38,887 nt of DNA from contig JANSYL010000015.1 of the NCBI GenBank assembly GCA_024742455.1, forward strand, positions 1 to 38,887, read 5' to 3'. Every line of letters starts with the position of its first letter. Position 1 is the stretch's first letter. This document shows, in pieces, positions 24,683 to 34,248 of the stretch. The DNA comes from Paracoccaceae bacterium (GTDB lineage: Bacteria; Pseudomonadota; Alphaproteobacteria; Rhodobacterales; Rhodobacteraceae). The notes below the pieces were generated by a model. It was not told the origin of the DNA. It saw only the letters and a list, made by a program, of their open reading frames with translations, and did no database searches. Made by a program: the position numbers and the translations under genes.

Positions 24683-25892
24683 GACTGAGGAAAGTGGTGG
24701 ACGGGCCCTTGTTGGCAAGGGGGGTGAGGCGGTCGATGCGCTGGTGATCGGCGCGGGCCCGGCGGGGTTGATGGCGGCGGAACGCCTGGCCCAGGCCGGG
24801 CGCGATGTCGTGATCGCCGAGGCGAAACCGTCGGCGGGGCGCAAGTTCCTGATGGCGGGGAAATCGGGGCTGAACCTGACCAAGGATGAAGCGCCTGACC
24901 GGTTTCTCGCCGCCATTGGTGATGCCGCCGATTGGCTCGCGCCGATGCTGCGGAAGATGGGTCCGCAGGACGTCAAGACCTTTGCCGAGGGGCTGGATCA
25001 GCCCGTTTTCACCGGCAGTTCCGGACGGGTGTTTCCGAAGGCGATGAAAGCCTCGCCGCTGCTGCGGGCCTGGCTCAGGCGCATCCCGGCAGAGATGCGA
25101 TTGGGCTGGCGCTGGACGGGAACAGACGGCGCGCTGTGGACATTCCAAACCCCTGAAAAAGAACGCATTCTGCTGCCGCAAGTTGTCGTTCTCGCGCTTG
25201 GCGGGGCCAGTTGGGGGCGGTTGGGGTCGGATGGGGTCTGGGCCGAAGAATTCGCGCGGCGGGGCATTCCGCTGGCGCCGTTCAAACCGGCCAATATGGG
25301 GTTCTGCATGGCGTGGAGCGCCCATATGCCCGCCCATTTCGGCCAGCCCGTCAAACCGGTCGCGCTGCGGGCGGGGGAGGGGCCCTGGCTGCGGGGGGAA
25401 TTCGTCTTGTCCGGGCGGGGGCTGGAAGGCGGCGGCATCTACGCGGTGTCGGCTGCGGTGCGGGACGGGGCGGTGTTGCAGGTCGATCTTCTGCCCGACC
25501 TGAGCGTCGGGGAGGTTTCCGCCCGGCTGGAAGGGCGCCCGAAAAAACGAAACCTCACCAAGCACTTGCGGTCAGCCCTCGGGCTGTCGCCGGTGAAGAT
25601 CGCCCTGCTGCAGGAGGTGGCGCGCCCGCTTCCGACGGGTGCCGATCTGGCCCCGATCCTGAAGGCGCTGACCCTGCCCCATGCCGGGCCGCGCCCCATG
25701 GATGAGGCGATTTCGACCGCCGGGGGCGTGCCGCGTGCGGCGCTGACCGACGCGCTGATGCTGTGCGACTGGCCAGGGGTTTTCTGCGCCGGAGAGATGC
25801 TGGATTGGGAGGCGCCGACGGGCGGTTACCTGATCACCGGGTGTCTGGCGACAGGGGCCTGGGCCGGGCGACACGCCGCGCTTTGGGCGTGA
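24681..25892 (+). CDS. HI0933/BaiN-like FAD-dependent oxidoreductase
   Basis: A 403-aa flavoprotein with VDALVIGAGPAGLMAAERLA (dinucleotide site), GRKFLMAGKSGLNLT (the family signature), FTGSSGRVFPK, VVLALGGASWGRLGSDG and a C-terminal GEMLDWEAPTGGYLITGCL. The HI0933-like family has proposed reductase roles that are mostly untested. The start at ATG 24681 was chosen because no shorter ATG precedes the Rossmann strand; its start codon overlaps that of the divergent HNH gene. There is no intergenic room for promoters, so each promoter must lie inside the other gene. Confidence 0.88.
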   Translation: MTEESGGRALVGKGGEAVDALVIGAGPAGLMAAERLAQAGRDVVIAEAKPSAGRKFLMAGKSGLNLTKDEAPDRFLAAIGDAADWLAPMLRKMGPQDVKTFAEGLDQPVFTGSSGRVFPKAMKASPLLRAWLRRIPAEMRLGWRWTGTDGALWTFQTPEKERILLPQVVVLALGGASWGRLGSDGVWAEEFARRGIPLAPFKPANMGFCMAWSAHMPAHFGQPVKPVALRAGEGPWLRGEFVLSGRGLEGGGIYAVSAAVRDGAVLQVDLLPDLSVGEVSARLEGRPKKRNLTKHLRSALGLSPVKIALLQEVARPLPTGADLAPILKALTLPHAGPRPMDEAISTAGGVPRAALTDALMLCDWPGVFCAGEMLDWEAPTGGYLITGCLATGAWAGRHAALWA

Positions 25893-25904
25893 TCTTTTGC
25901 ACGT

Positions 25905-25937
25905 CACACCCCGTGCACACCCTGTACACACCCCGTG
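25905..25937. repeat. Three 11-bp tandem repeats
   Basis: CACACCCCGTG, CACACCCTGTA, CACACCCCGTG in line, between the convergent flavoprotein and GST genes. The 101-bp gap has no clear terminator. The repeat may pair with nearby GCACG. No function known. Confidence 0.7.
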
Positions 25938-25993
25938 CATACGCGATGGGCGCAGGATGAAAGCGCAAAAACGAAAAGACGGTGCGCCTGTGC

Positions 25994-26587
25994 CTAGGCC
26001 GCCAGCGCCCGGGCAAAGGCCGGGCGGTCGCGCATCCGGCTGACGTAATCGCGGAACAGCGGTTCCACGATCGGGAATTTCGCCCCCACCGCCCATCCGC
26101 CGCAATGGGCCAGCAGGATGTCAGGGATCGTCATCTTGTCGCCCATCAGGAATTCGGCATCCTCGGCCATGCGCGGGATCAGCGCCTTCTGGCTGCGCTC
26201 GAACTCCCATTTCAGGCTGTCCTTCACTTCGGGGTGCCGTTGATCCTCGGGCAGGACGAAACTGTGCTTGGCGGCCATCCAGAGCAACTGGTCGAACTCG
26301 TCGATGATGAACTGGGTCAGGCTGTCCTGCCGCGCCCGGTCGATGCTGCCCGCCGGGTAGGTCAGGGCGCCATGCCTGTCGCCCAGATAGGTCATGATCG
26401 CCACCGAATCGGAAATCGGCACGCCATCGGCGACCAGAAGGGGGATTTTTCCCGCCGGGCTGAACCGCGTGACCTCATCCGATTGCGGAAGCGCGGGAAC
26501 ATGGGTGTAGGGCTGGCCGATCTCCTCCAGCATCCAGAGCACCCGCAAGGTGCGGCTTTTCACGCCGCCGATCACTTCGTATCCCAT
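25994..26587 (-). CDS. Glutathione S-transferase family protein
   Basis: A 197-aa GST fold. The N-terminal thioredoxin-like domain has SRTLRVLWMLEEIGQPY and SPAGKIPLLVADGVPISDSV (the IP and (E/D)S glutathione site), and the helical C-domain has LMGDKMTIPDILLAHC (N-capping motif TxxD). It probably conjugates or reduces small electrophiles. It lies 2 bp after holA on the same strand and may be the last gene of the leuS-lptE-holA transcript. Confidence 0.88.
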   Translation of the reverse strand: MGYEVIGGVKSRTLRVLWMLEEIGQPYTHVPALPQSDEVTRFSPAGKIPLLVADGVPISDSVAIMTYLGDRHGALTYPAGSIDRARQDSLTQFIIDEFDQLLWMAAKHSFVLPEDQRHPEVKDSLKWEFERSQKALIPRMAEDAEFLMGDKMTIPDILLAHCGGWAVGAKFPIVEPLFRDYVSRMRDRPAFARALAA

Positions 26588-26589
26588 GC

Positions 26590-27624
26590 CTATCCCCTTC
26601 GTTGCGCGCGCGGCATCATCGCCAGACGGATCAGGGCGCGCTCCATCACGGCCATTTGCGGGGCGGCGGCCGAGGATCGCAAGTCCAGATCGGTTTCCAC
26701 CAGTTCCGACAGGGCCTGTTCCAGATGGCGCGCGCCCCAGGCCTGCACCTGCCGCTGCATCCGGTCGCGGCGCGGGCCGAAGACCGGGGGGCGCAGCGCC
26801 GAGAGGCCCGCCGCCGGTCCGCCCGGATGGATGGACACGGCATAGAGCGCCCGGAAATGGCGCATCGCCGAAATGCAGAGCGTGACGGGCGCCACCCCCT
26901 GCGCCGTCAGCCGCGCCAGAAGCGGGCCGATCCGGTCGGCGCTGGCATCGGCGACCGCGTCCAGCAGGTCATCGAGCCCCACGTCGCGGGTGACGGGGGC
27001 AACCGCATCGAGGTCGGCGGGCGATACCGGTGACGGATCGCCTCGTTTGTACAGGCCGAGCTTGTCGATCGTTTGTCGGAAATCCCCGGGTGACAGGCTG
27101 CGCGACAGGGCGTCGAGGTCGGCCCGGGCGTCGCGGGACACTTCCGGCAGATCGGCGGCGCGCAGCAGGTCGTCGATCTCGGCCCGGGAGGGGGGATCGT
27201 CATATATCCCCGCGGCATAGGCGGCTTTGTGCCCTTCGAAGACCTTGCGCAGCGCCGATTTCGCGGTCAGCCGCCCGGCGGTGGCGATGATCTGGGCGTC
27301 GCCCTGCCCCCAGTCCGCCAGCGCCTCGGCAAAGACCGGGGCCAGCCCATCGGTGGCGCCGTCGATGACCACGGCGCGCGGGCCGGGAAAGAACCCCACG
27401 GCCTTCACCGCATCAAGCAGCGCGGCGGGGTCCGTGCGCAGGTCGGCGCCGGTCAGCCGCGTCAGGCGCATTTCCGCCTCTGCCCCGGGGCCGAGCAGGG
27501 CGGTGGTCACGTCCTGCCGCCGGAGCGCCACGCGCGCGGCATCATCGCCGAAAATCAGGATACCCGCGGCATCAGGGTCCGGGGTGCGGAAATAGGCCTG
27601 CGCGTCGCGCGCGCCGAGCTTCAT
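26590..27624 (-). CDS. holA: DNA polymerase III delta subunit
   Basis: A 344-aa clamp-loader delta subunit. It starts [20 protein letters not shown], with the family pattern of an AAA-like N-domain lacking a P-loop (AGILIFGDDAARVALRR), then AVVIDGATDGLAPVFAEAL and the helical C-terminal collar (LLARLTAQGVAPVTLCISAM, RHFRALYAVS). It opens the beta clamp during loading. It overlaps the lptE stop by 4 nt, the standard lptE-holA pair. Confidence 0.88.
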   Translation of the reverse strand: MKLGARDAQAYFRTPDPDAAGILIFGDDAARVALRRQDVTTALLGPGAEAEMRLTRLTGADLRTDPAALLDAVKAVGFFPGPRAVVIDGATDGLAPVFAEALADWGQGDAQIIATAGRLTAKSALRKVFEGHKAAYAAGIYDDPPSRAEIDDLLRAADLPEVSRDARADLDALSRSLSPGDFRQTIDKLGLYKRGDPSPVSPADLDAVAPVTRDVGLDDLLDAVADASADRIGPLLARLTAQGVAPVTLCISAMRHFRALYAVSIHPGGPAAGLSALRPPVFGPRRDRMQRQVQAWGARHLEQALSELVETDLDLRSSAAAPQMAVMERALIRLAMMPRAQRRG

Positions 27625-28112
27625 GATCCGGAGGGCGCGCGCACCAGAAGCTGCGACACGGTCTGATCGGCCAGCGCGACCATCAGCCGGTCCTCGGCAT
27701 CGCGCCGGGCCGCCCGCGTCGCCACCGGCGAGCCGGTGGTCGAATAGGCGGTGAAGGTCGATACCTGCCCCGACACGACCGTGGCCCCGGTCGCCCGGTC
27801 CGACAGGACGTAATCGAGGCTGCCCGTGAGATTGGCGCGCGTCACGTCATCGGCACCGGTGATGCCGACGCCCGTGCTGGTCACCGAGGTGGAGTAGTCG
27901 AGACGGTAGATGGGGGTCGTGGCGCGGCCGTGCCGTTCCTCGAACCGGGCGACGAGGACGAAATCCTGCCGCGTGTCCGGCCCGGCCACGTCGACCCGGC
28001 CGCGCAGCGCGGTACCGGTTCCGCCCGGCCCGTAGACCGGGGCAAAGCCACAGCCCGCCGCAAGCCCGGCGGCCATGATGGTGAGAAAGGTTCGACGATC
28101 AGATAACGACAT
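27621..28112 (-). CDS. lptE: LPS assembly lipoprotein LptE
   Basis: A 163-aa lipoprotein with signal [19 protein letters not shown] and lipobox LAAGC (Cys21), then [10 protein letters not shown], the typical LptE start after the lipid Cys. The rest fits the small alpha/beta LptE fold ([39 protein letters not shown]). LptE plugs LptD at the outer membrane for LPS insertion. It overlaps leuS by 14 nt and holA by 4. Confidence 0.9.
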   Translation of the reverse strand: MSLSDRRTFLTIMAAGLAAGCGFAPVYGPGGTGTALRGRVDVAGPDTRQDFVLVARFEERHGRATTPIYRLDYSTSVTSTGVGITGADDVTRANLTGSLDYVLSDRATGATVVSGQVSTFTAYSTTGSPVATRAARRDAEDRLMVALADQTVSQLLVRAPSGS

Positions 28113-30657
28113 TCACGATCCTGCCTGGCACGACGATCAGTTTCCTCGGCTGACCCCCGGCCAGCGCCTTTACCACAGCGTCGTCGCTGAGCGCGATCTT
28201 TTCAACGTCTTCCTTGCTGGCGTCGCGGGCGACCTCGATCTCGGATTTGCGTTTGCCGTTGATCTGGATCGGCAGGGTGATCGTGTCTTCGATCAGCATC
28301 GCCTCATCCGCGACGGGCCAGGGCGCGCGTGCGAGCAGGCCCTCGCCGCCCTGACGGACCCAGATATCTTCGGCCAGATGCGGGGTCATGGGCGCCATAA
28401 GTTGCGCCAGTGTCATGATCGCGCTGCGTTGCGCGGCATGGGAGGCCTTGGATTTCGCAAGCGTGTTGGTGAAGGCGTAAAGCCTTGCGATGGCGGCGTT
28501 GAAGCCGAAGCTTTCGATGCCGCCGGTGACGTCGAAGATGGTCTTGTGCATGGCGCGCAAGAGATCGTCATCCCCGTCACCGGGCGCGGCAGGGTCCATC
28601 TGCGCGATCCGGTCGCTGAGCGACCAGACCCGGCCCAGATGTTTATAGGCGCCTTCCGCGCCTGCCGCGGTCCATTCCACGTCGCGTTCGGGGGGCGAAT
28701 CGCTGAGCACGAACCAGCGCGCAGTATCGGCGCCGTATTTTTCTATGATCGCGACGGGGTCGACGACGTTGTTCTTCGACTTCGACATCTTGGCCGAGGG
28801 GACGATTTCCACCTCGGTTCCGTCGGCGAGGAAGCCCTTGCCGTCCCTCAGCTCCACCTCTTCGGGGTAGTGATAGACGGGGCGTCCCTGCGCATCCGTG
28901 GTCTTGTAGATCGCGTGGGTCACCATCCCTTGCGTGAACAGCGCATCGAAGGGTTCGCGCGATTTCGCGGGGAGGTGGCCGGTGATGTGCATCGCGCGGG
29001 CGAAGAATCGCGAATACAGCAGGTGCAGGATCGCGTGTTCGATGCCGCCGATATACTGGTCGACATTCATCCAGTAGGCTGCCGCGTCCGGATCGGTGGG
29101 CGTTTCGGCGCGGGGCGCGGTGAAGCGGGCGAAATACCATGACGAATCGACGAAGGTGTCCATCGTGTCGGTTTCGCGTTTCGCGGGCTTGCCGCAGGCG
29201 GGGCAGGGCACGTCGCGCCATGTCGGGTGCCGGTCGAGCGGGTTGCCGGGGATGTCGAAGCTGACATCGTCGGGCAGGGTGACGGGCAGGTTTTCCTTTT
29301 TCTCGGGCACCACGCCGCAGGCGTCGCAATGGACGACGGGAATCGGGCAGCCCCAGTAGCGTTGGCGCGACAGCCCCCAGTCGCGCAGGCGGAACTGGGT
29401 GACGCCGGTGCCGAGGTCGCGGTCTTCCATATAGGCGATGGTGGCGTCGATCGCCTCCTGCCCGGTGGCGATGTCGAGCCCGGCGAAGTGGTTGACCCAG
29501 CGCACGGGTTCGGTTTTCGGCGGCACGAAGGCCTCGGTCGTGACCGGTTGCGGGTTCTCGGCCGACAGGAAGGTGTCGATGACCGGCAGATCGTATTTGC
29601 GGCAGAAATCCAGATCGCGCTGGTCATGGGCGGGGCAGGCGAAGATCGCCCCGGTGCCGTAATCCATCAGGATGAAATTCGCGACCCAGACCGGGATTTC
29701 CCAGTCGGGGTTCAGGGGGTGGCGCACCTTGAGGCCGGTGTCGAAGCCCAGTTTCTCGGCCTTTTCAAGCGCCTCTTCGGTGGTGCCGCCCTTGCGCATC
29801 GCGGCGAGGGCTTCGGCCATTTCCGGGTTGTCGGCCTCCAGCGCGCGGGCCAGCGGGTGATCGGGGGACAGCCCCAGAAAGGACGCGCCCATCAGCGTGT
29901 CGGGGCGGGTGGTGTAGACGTCGATGGCGTCGAAGCCATGGACCGGCGCGGTCAGGGACCACGACATCCGCAGCCCGCGCGACTTGCCGATCCAGTTTTC
30001 CTGCATCAGGCGGACCTTGGCGGGCCAGTCATCGAGCGTATCGAGCGCGTCGAGCAGGTCTTCGGAGAAATCGCTGATCTTGAAGAACCACTGGGTGAGT
30101 TCGCGGCGTTCGACCTCGGCGCCCGACCGCCAGCCCTTGCCGTCGATCACCTGTTCATTGGCCAGCACGGTCATGTCGACCGGGTCCCAGTTCACCACCG
30201 CGTTCTTGCGGTAGACCAGTCCCTTCTCGAGGAAATCGAGGAACAGCGCCTGCTGCTGGCCGTAATATTCGGGGTCGCAGGTGGCGAACATCCGCGTCCA
30301 GTCGAGCGAGAAGCCCAGCGGCTTCATCTGCGCGACCATCGTGTCGATATTGTCGTAGGTCCAGGTCTTGGGATGCCCGCCCGAGGCCATGGCGGCGTTT
30401 TCCGCGGGCATCCCGAAGGCATCGAACCCCATCGGGTGCAGGACGTTGAACCCGGTGCAGGCTTTGAACCGCGCGATCACGTCGCCCATGGTGTAGTTGC
30501 GCACATGGCCGATATGGATGCGCCCCGAGGGGTAGGGGAACATCTCGAGCACGTAGTATTTCGGGCGCGCGGGGTCTTCGCGGGCGATGAAGGTGCCGTC
30601 TTCGTCCCAGGCGGCCTGCCATTTCGCCTCGATGGTCGCAGGGTCGTAATGCGGCAC
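28099..30657 (-). CDS. leuS: Leucyl-tRNA synthetase
   Basis: An 852-aa class I synthetase charging tRNA-Leu. Residues 48-51 are HIGH ([16 protein letters not shown]), the CP1 editing domain follows ([20 protein letters not shown]), then a zinc-type CPACG insert and KMSKS at about 623-627 ([14 protein letters not shown]), with the anticodon and C-terminal domains after. It lies in the DUF3576-leuS-lptE-holA block. Length is normal. Confidence 0.98.
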   Translation of the reverse strand: MPHYDPATIEAKWQAAWDEDGTFIAREDPARPKYYVLEMFPYPSGRIHIGHVRNYTMGDVIARFKACTGFNVLHPMGFDAFGMPAENAAMASGGHPKTWTYDNIDTMVAQMKPLGFSLDWTRMFATCDPEYYGQQQALFLDFLEKGLVYRKNAVVNWDPVDMTVLANEQVIDGKGWRSGAEVERRELTQWFFKISDFSEDLLDALDTLDDWPAKVRLMQENWIGKSRGLRMSWSLTAPVHGFDAIDVYTTRPDTLMGASFLGLSPDHPLARALEADNPEMAEALAAMRKGGTTEEALEKAEKLGFDTGLKVRHPLNPDWEIPVWVANFILMDYGTGAIFACPAHDQRDLDFCRKYDLPVIDTFLSAENPQPVTTEAFVPPKTEPVRWVNHFAGLDIATGQEAIDATIAYMEDRDLGTGVTQFRLRDWGLSRQRYWGCPIPVVHCDACGVVPEKKENLPVTLPDDVSFDIPGNPLDRHPTWRDVPCPACGKPAKRETDTMDTFVDSSWYFARFTAPRAETPTDPDAAAYWMNVDQYIGGIEHAILHLLYSRFFARAMHITGHLPAKSREPFDALFTQGMVTHAIYKTTDAQGRPVYHYPEEVELRDGKGFLADGTEVEIVPSAKMSKSKNNVVDPVAIIEKYGADTARWFVLSDSPPERDVEWTAAGAEGAYKHLGRVWSLSDRIAQMDPAAPGDGDDDLLRAMHKTIFDVTGGIESFGFNAAIARLYAFTNTLAKSKASHAAQRSAIMTLAQLMAPMTPHLAEDIWVRQGGEGLLARAPWPVADEAMLIEDTITLPIQINGKRKSEIEVARDASKEDVEKIALSDDAVVKALAGGQPRKLIVVPGRIVNVVI

Positions 30658-30703
30658 GTCGTGTCGTCCTCGGGGGCTGAGGGGCCGCCGGGCCCCTGTC
30701 AGG

Positions 30704-31228
30704 TCACAGGCTGCCGTCGCGAATCCTGAGCTGCCGGGCGCGGGTCAGGATCGCATCCTCGATCTGGCGCGCGGTTTCGCGGGCGACCGCGCCATTGCGC
30801 GTCTGCACGGCCACGCGCAGCGACCGTGCCTCGAGCGCGGGGTCCTGGATGTAGACGGTGGCGCGATAGGCGCGCGCGCCGCCGGGCGGGGTGCCGTAGC
30901 CATAGACGATGATGCCGGTGAAGGGATCGGCGGCCTCGATCGGCATGAAATCAAGGATTTCCAGCGAGGCATTCCAAAGATAGCGGTTCACCCCGACCGT
31001 GACATTGGGGTCGGCGCCGCCGCCGAACAGGTCGAAGATCGATTCTCCGCGCTCCATCGGGACGACATGACCATCGGCGTTCAGGCCGAGCTGCGTGTTC
31101 CCGGAGGTCTGAACCTCCTGCGTCTGCCCGCCGCCGAAGAGGTTACCGCCCAGGCCACCCCCGCCGCATCCCGCCAGCAGGGCCGCCGCGGCGAGTGTCA
31201 TTGTAAGCTGTGCAAAGCGTGCGCGCAT
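30704..31228 (-). CDS. DUF3576 lipoprotein
   Basis: A 174-aa lipoprotein. Signal [19 protein letters not shown] with lipobox LLAGC, then a Gly-rich spacer ([16 protein letters not shown]) and the DUF3576 domain ([55 protein letters not shown]). It is found upstream of leuS in many Alphaproteobacteria; function unknown, possibly envelope assembly. The ATG at 31228 was picked as the signal-peptide start. It is divergent from the porin gene. Confidence 0.85.
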   Translation of the reverse strand: MRARFAQLTMTLAAAALLAGCGGGGLGGNLFGGGQTQEVQTSGNTQLGLNADGHVVPMERGESIFDLFGGGADPNVTVGVNRYLWNASLEILDFMPIEAADPFTGIIVYGYGTPPGGARAYRATVYIQDPALEARSLRVAVQTRNGAVARETARQIEDAILTRARQLRIRDGSL

Positions 31229-31518
31229 TCCGTGCCCCTGTCGGCCTTTATCAAGACGACCCGTTCGTATAGGACCGCCCCCCGCGCGGCAAGGCCCGTT
31301 GGCCGCCCGTCGGCCGCCCATCCGGGCCTGCGGGGCGCCGACAGCGCCCGCCCGCCGCCGATGACCCGACTGTGGCATGTCTGCACCATGGTCAGCCCTT
31401 CTTTGACGGTGACCGGCCCGGTTTGTTGCAAATGCCCGGCCCATTGGCGACACAGCAGCATACTCAATACGGATTCCCCGTCTTGAGGTGCACCTTGAAT
31501 GAAATACGAGGGAAAACC
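31229..31518. promoter_or_regulatory. Divergent promoter region, DUF3576/porin
   Basis: 290 bp without a gene that I can support. The two genes diverge, so both promoters lie here. Composition drops in GC toward the porin. I see no clear operator and did not fix a -35/-10 pair. Confidence 0.4.
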
Positions 31519-32469
31519 ATGAAAAAGGTTCTTTTCGCAACTACCGCTCTGGTTGCTTCGGCGGGCTTCGCTGCGGCACAGGGCATTGAAATCTCGGGCT
31601 CGGCTGAGATGGGTTATGCCGGCGGTGGCGCCGGTGTTACTGAAGGCTTCTTCCAGTCGGTCGATGTTCGCTTCAGCATGGCGGGTGAAACCGACAATGG
31701 CCTTACTTTTGGTGCAGTCATCGATCTCGACGACTCGCAGCAGGACAACACCAATCTCACCAATGCGTTCGCAGACTTCACTGTCTTCGTTTCGGGTGCG
31801 TTTGGCACGCTGACCCTGGGTGATACCGATGGTGCAATGGACTGGGCGATGCAGGAGGCAAACACTGCTGGCAGCCCTGGCTCGCTGAACGACGCCGAGA
31901 CCGGTCACGCTGGCTACGAAGGCTCCTACCTTGACGGTGACGCCGATGGCAACGGCCAGATCCTGCGTTACGACAACAGCTTTGGCGACTTCGGTGTTGC
32001 TGTTTCGATCGAGATGGGTGCTGACGGCACCGACACCCTCGACACTGGCTACGCACTGGGTGCAACTTACAACCTTGCATTCGCTGGCGGGTCGGTTCGT
32101 TTCGGCGCAGCTTTCCAGGAAGCTGCTGCTGTGAGCGGCAATGGTGAGTCGGCAGCCGGTATCAGCGCCGCTCTGGCCATGGATTCCGGCTTTGAAGCAA
32201 CGCTGGCATTCACAGATGTGCAGATTGAAGGTGGCAACGACTACACGCATACCGGCCTTGGTCTTGGCTATGCGTTCGGTCCGTTCTCGCTGCACGCCAA
32301 CTACGGCATCGACAATGTCAACGGTGCTGCGGATAACACCGGCTACGGCGTCGCAGCCGGCTACGACCTCGGCGGTGGTGCCGATCTGCTGTTTGGCTAC
32401 GGTTCTGGTTCGACCGCTGGCGCGGCAGACATCGACACCTACTCGCTTGGCCTGAGCATGTCGTTCTAA
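31519..32469 (+). CDS. Rhodobacter-type outer-membrane porin
   Basis: A 316-aa porin. Signal KKVLFATTALVASAGFAAA, cleavage before QG. The mature part is a chain of amphipathic beta strands with Gly-rich turns (ISGSAEMGYAG, VDVRFSMAGETDNGLTFGAV, FGTLTLGDTDGAMDWAM, FGPFSLHANYGIDN) and ends in Phe (GLSMSF), the usual outer-membrane insertion signal. FGTLTLGD is the typical porin loop 3 lead-in. Codon use is less GC-rich at third positions than in neighbours, as is common for very highly expressed porins. The ATG follows GAGGG. A strong hairpin follows the stop. Confidence 0.93.
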   Translation: MKKVLFATTALVASAGFAAAQGIEISGSAEMGYAGGGAGVTEGFFQSVDVRFSMAGETDNGLTFGAVIDLDDSQQDNTNLTNAFADFTVFVSGAFGTLTLGDTDGAMDWAMQEANTAGSPGSLNDAETGHAGYEGSYLDGDADGNGQILRYDNSFGDFGVAVSIEMGADGTDTLDTGYALGATYNLAFAGGSVRFGAAFQEAAAVSGNGESAAGISAALAMDSGFEATLAFTDVQIEGGNDYTHTGLGLGYAFGPFSLHANYGIDNVNGAADNTGYGVAAGYDLGGGADLLFGYGSGSTAGAADIDTYSLGLSMSF

Positions 32470-32492
32470 TCCAATTGGATTATGAAACACTG

Positions 32493-32520
32493 GAAGAGCG
32501 GGCCCTGTGCCCGCTCTTCT
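32493..32520 (+). terminator. Hairpin after porin
   Basis: GAAGAGCGGGC (32493-32503) pairs with GCCCGCTCTTC (32509-32519): 11 perfect base pairs with loop CCTGT. The T-tail is poor (TGCTAG). A likely terminator and 3' end protector of an abundant mRNA. Confidence 0.75.
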
Positions 32521-32828
32521 GCTAGTTACACCGCGCCAATTATTCTTGCGTGCAATACCGATGTGTTTGTCGCTGTGCTTGAATAACACAGGATTGGCAG
32601 CGCAATAACGGTGCCCAGCCCAGTTTTTTTGGTGTGCATTTGGTTGGTACACGCTCGCACCACACTGTTGTGATTTCGACCTGCCTACTGAGCCGAAAAA
32701 TTTAAGCAAAAATTCTTTTGAAAATTTTTCGCATCTTTTAGTCTCAGGGGTGATCCAATGGTCGTGTCAGGCGCCCCTCGTGTCGTTTTGAGCGCAACAT
32801 GACACAGAACATTAATTACCTTTGAGTA
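32521..32828. other. AT-rich intergenic region with a long dyad before sdaA
   Basis: 308 bp with no supported gene, clearly richer in A/T than the rest. At 32694-32731, CGAAAAATTT and AAATTTTTCG form a perfect 10-bp inverted repeat, with CAAAA (32707-32711) and TTTTG (32716-32720) pairing inside it. Further on AGGGGTG can pair with CGCCCCT around 32755-32790. The region should hold the sdaA promoter and perhaps a binding site for a protein that prefers curved AT-rich DNA. Serine-responsive control is possible but not shown. Confidence 0.5.
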
Positions 32829-34244
32829 ATGTTCCTGAGCGTCTTCGACATCTTCAAGATCGGCGTCGGCCCGTCCTCGTCCCACACGATGGGGCCGATG
32901 ACCGCCGCCGCGCGGTTTCTCGACCATCTGCGCGACTGGCGGGTGAAGGAACCCGGCGCGGGGGAACTGGCGCGGCTCGGCTGCAGCCTGCATGGCTCGC
33001 TCGCCTTCACGGGCAAGGGCCACGCCACCGACCGGGCGGTGATCCTGGGGTTGTCAGGGTTCGAACCGGCCACGCTGGACCCCGACGCGGCCGAGGCATT
33101 GGAGGCCGAGGTGCGGCGCCACCACCGCGTGGCCCCGCCGGGCCTGCCGCCCCTGTCCTTCGACCCCGAAACCGACCTGGTCTTCGATTACGGCCCGCCG
33201 CTGCCCGGTCATGCCAATGGCATGGTCCTGCGCGCCTTCGACACGGGCGGGCATCTTTACGCGGAAGAAACCTATTACTCGATCGGGGGCGGTTTCGTCC
33301 TGACCGCGGCGGAACTGGACGCCCAGGCCAAGGGCGGGGCGGCGGCGTTTCATGCCGACAAGGCCGCCGCAGGCTATCCCCACCCCTTCGGATCCGCCGC
33401 CGAGATGCTGGAGATGGGGACGGCCTCGGGCCTGACCATCGCCGAAATGAAATGGGCCAACGAATGCGCCCATCACGGGCGGGCCGAGGCCGAGCGGCGG
33501 CTGGAGGCGGTGTGGCAGGCGATGGATGCCTGTATCGAGCGCGGCCTGAGGGTCGAGGGGGAACTGCCCGGCGGACTGAAGGTGCGGCGGCGGGCCAAGC
33601 ATATCCATGACCAGTTGCAGGCCGAACGGGGGCGTAACATCGCCCAGCCCCATACGATCAACGACTGGCTGAGCGTCTATGCCATGGCGGTAAACGAGGA
33701 AAACGCCGCCGGGGGGCGCGTCGTCACATCGCCCACCAACGGGGCGGCCGGGGTGGTTCCGGCGGTTCTGCGCTATTACCGCGACCATTGCGTGGGCGCG
33801 ACCGCCGGGGGGCGCAAGACCTTCCTTCTGACCGCGTCGGCCATCGGCGGGCTGATCAAGCACAATGCCTCGATCTCCGGGGCCGAGGTGGGGTGCCAGG
33901 GCGAGGTGGGAAGTGCGGCGGCGATGGCGGCGGCGGGGCTGTGTGCGGCGCTGGGCGGAACCAACGCGCAGGTCGAAAACGCCGCCGAGATCGCGCTGGA
34001 ACATCATCTGGGCATGACCTGCGACCCGGTGGGCGGGCTGGTGCAGGTGCCCTGTATCGAACGCAACGGGCTGGGTGCGATCAAGGCGGTGTCGGCGGCA
34101 TCGCTGGCGCTGCGGGGGGATGGCACGCATTTCATGCCGCTCGACAATTGCATCGAGACGATGCGCCAGACCGGGCTCGACATGAACGCGAAATACAAGG
34201 AGACGAGCCTTGGCGGGCTGGCGGTGAACCTGCCGGAATGCTGA
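32829..34244 (+). CDS. sdaA: L-serine ammonia-lyase (L-serine dehydratase), single-chain
   Basis: A 471-aa 4Fe-4S enzyme turning L-serine into pyruvate and ammonia. It starts [19 protein letters not shown], the typical first block. Cluster cysteines are Cys356 (GCQGEVGSA), Cys398 (MTCDPVGG) and Cys409 (VPCIERNG); the spacings of 42 and 11 residues match E. coli Sda[21 protein letters not shown] is also present. The ribosome site before ATG 32829 is weak. It is convergent with the LacI-type regulator gene, 4 bp apart. Confidence 0.96.
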   Translation: MFLSVFDIFKIGVGPSSSHTMGPMTAAARFLDHLRDWRVKEPGAGELARLGCSLHGSLAFTGKGHATDRAVILGLSGFEPATLDPDAAEALEAEVRRHHRVAPPGLPPLSFDPETDLVFDYGPPLPGHANGMVLRAFDTGGHLYAEETYYSIGGGFVLTAAELDAQAKGGAAAFHADKAAAGYPHPFGSAAEMLEMGTASGLTIAEMKWANECAHHGRAEAERRLEAVWQAMDACIERGLRVEGELPGGLKVRRRAKHIHDQLQAERGRNIAQPHTINDWLSVYAMAVNEENAAGGRVVTSPTNGAAGVVPAVLRYYRDHCVGATAGGRKTFLLTASAIGGLIKHNASISGAEVGCQGEVGSAAAMAAAGLCAALGGTNAQVENAAEIALEHHLGMTCDPVGGLVQVPCIERNGLGAIKAVSAASLALRGDGTHFMPLDNCIETMRQTGLDMNAKYKETSLGGLAVNLPEC

Positions 34245-34248
34245 AGGA

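Noticed and set aside
31198-32709. A 503-codon open frame antisense to the porin gene
   Set aside because: It mirrors the porin codons, has no family pattern, and the porin on the plus strand is unmistakable. It is an effect of the porin's codon use.
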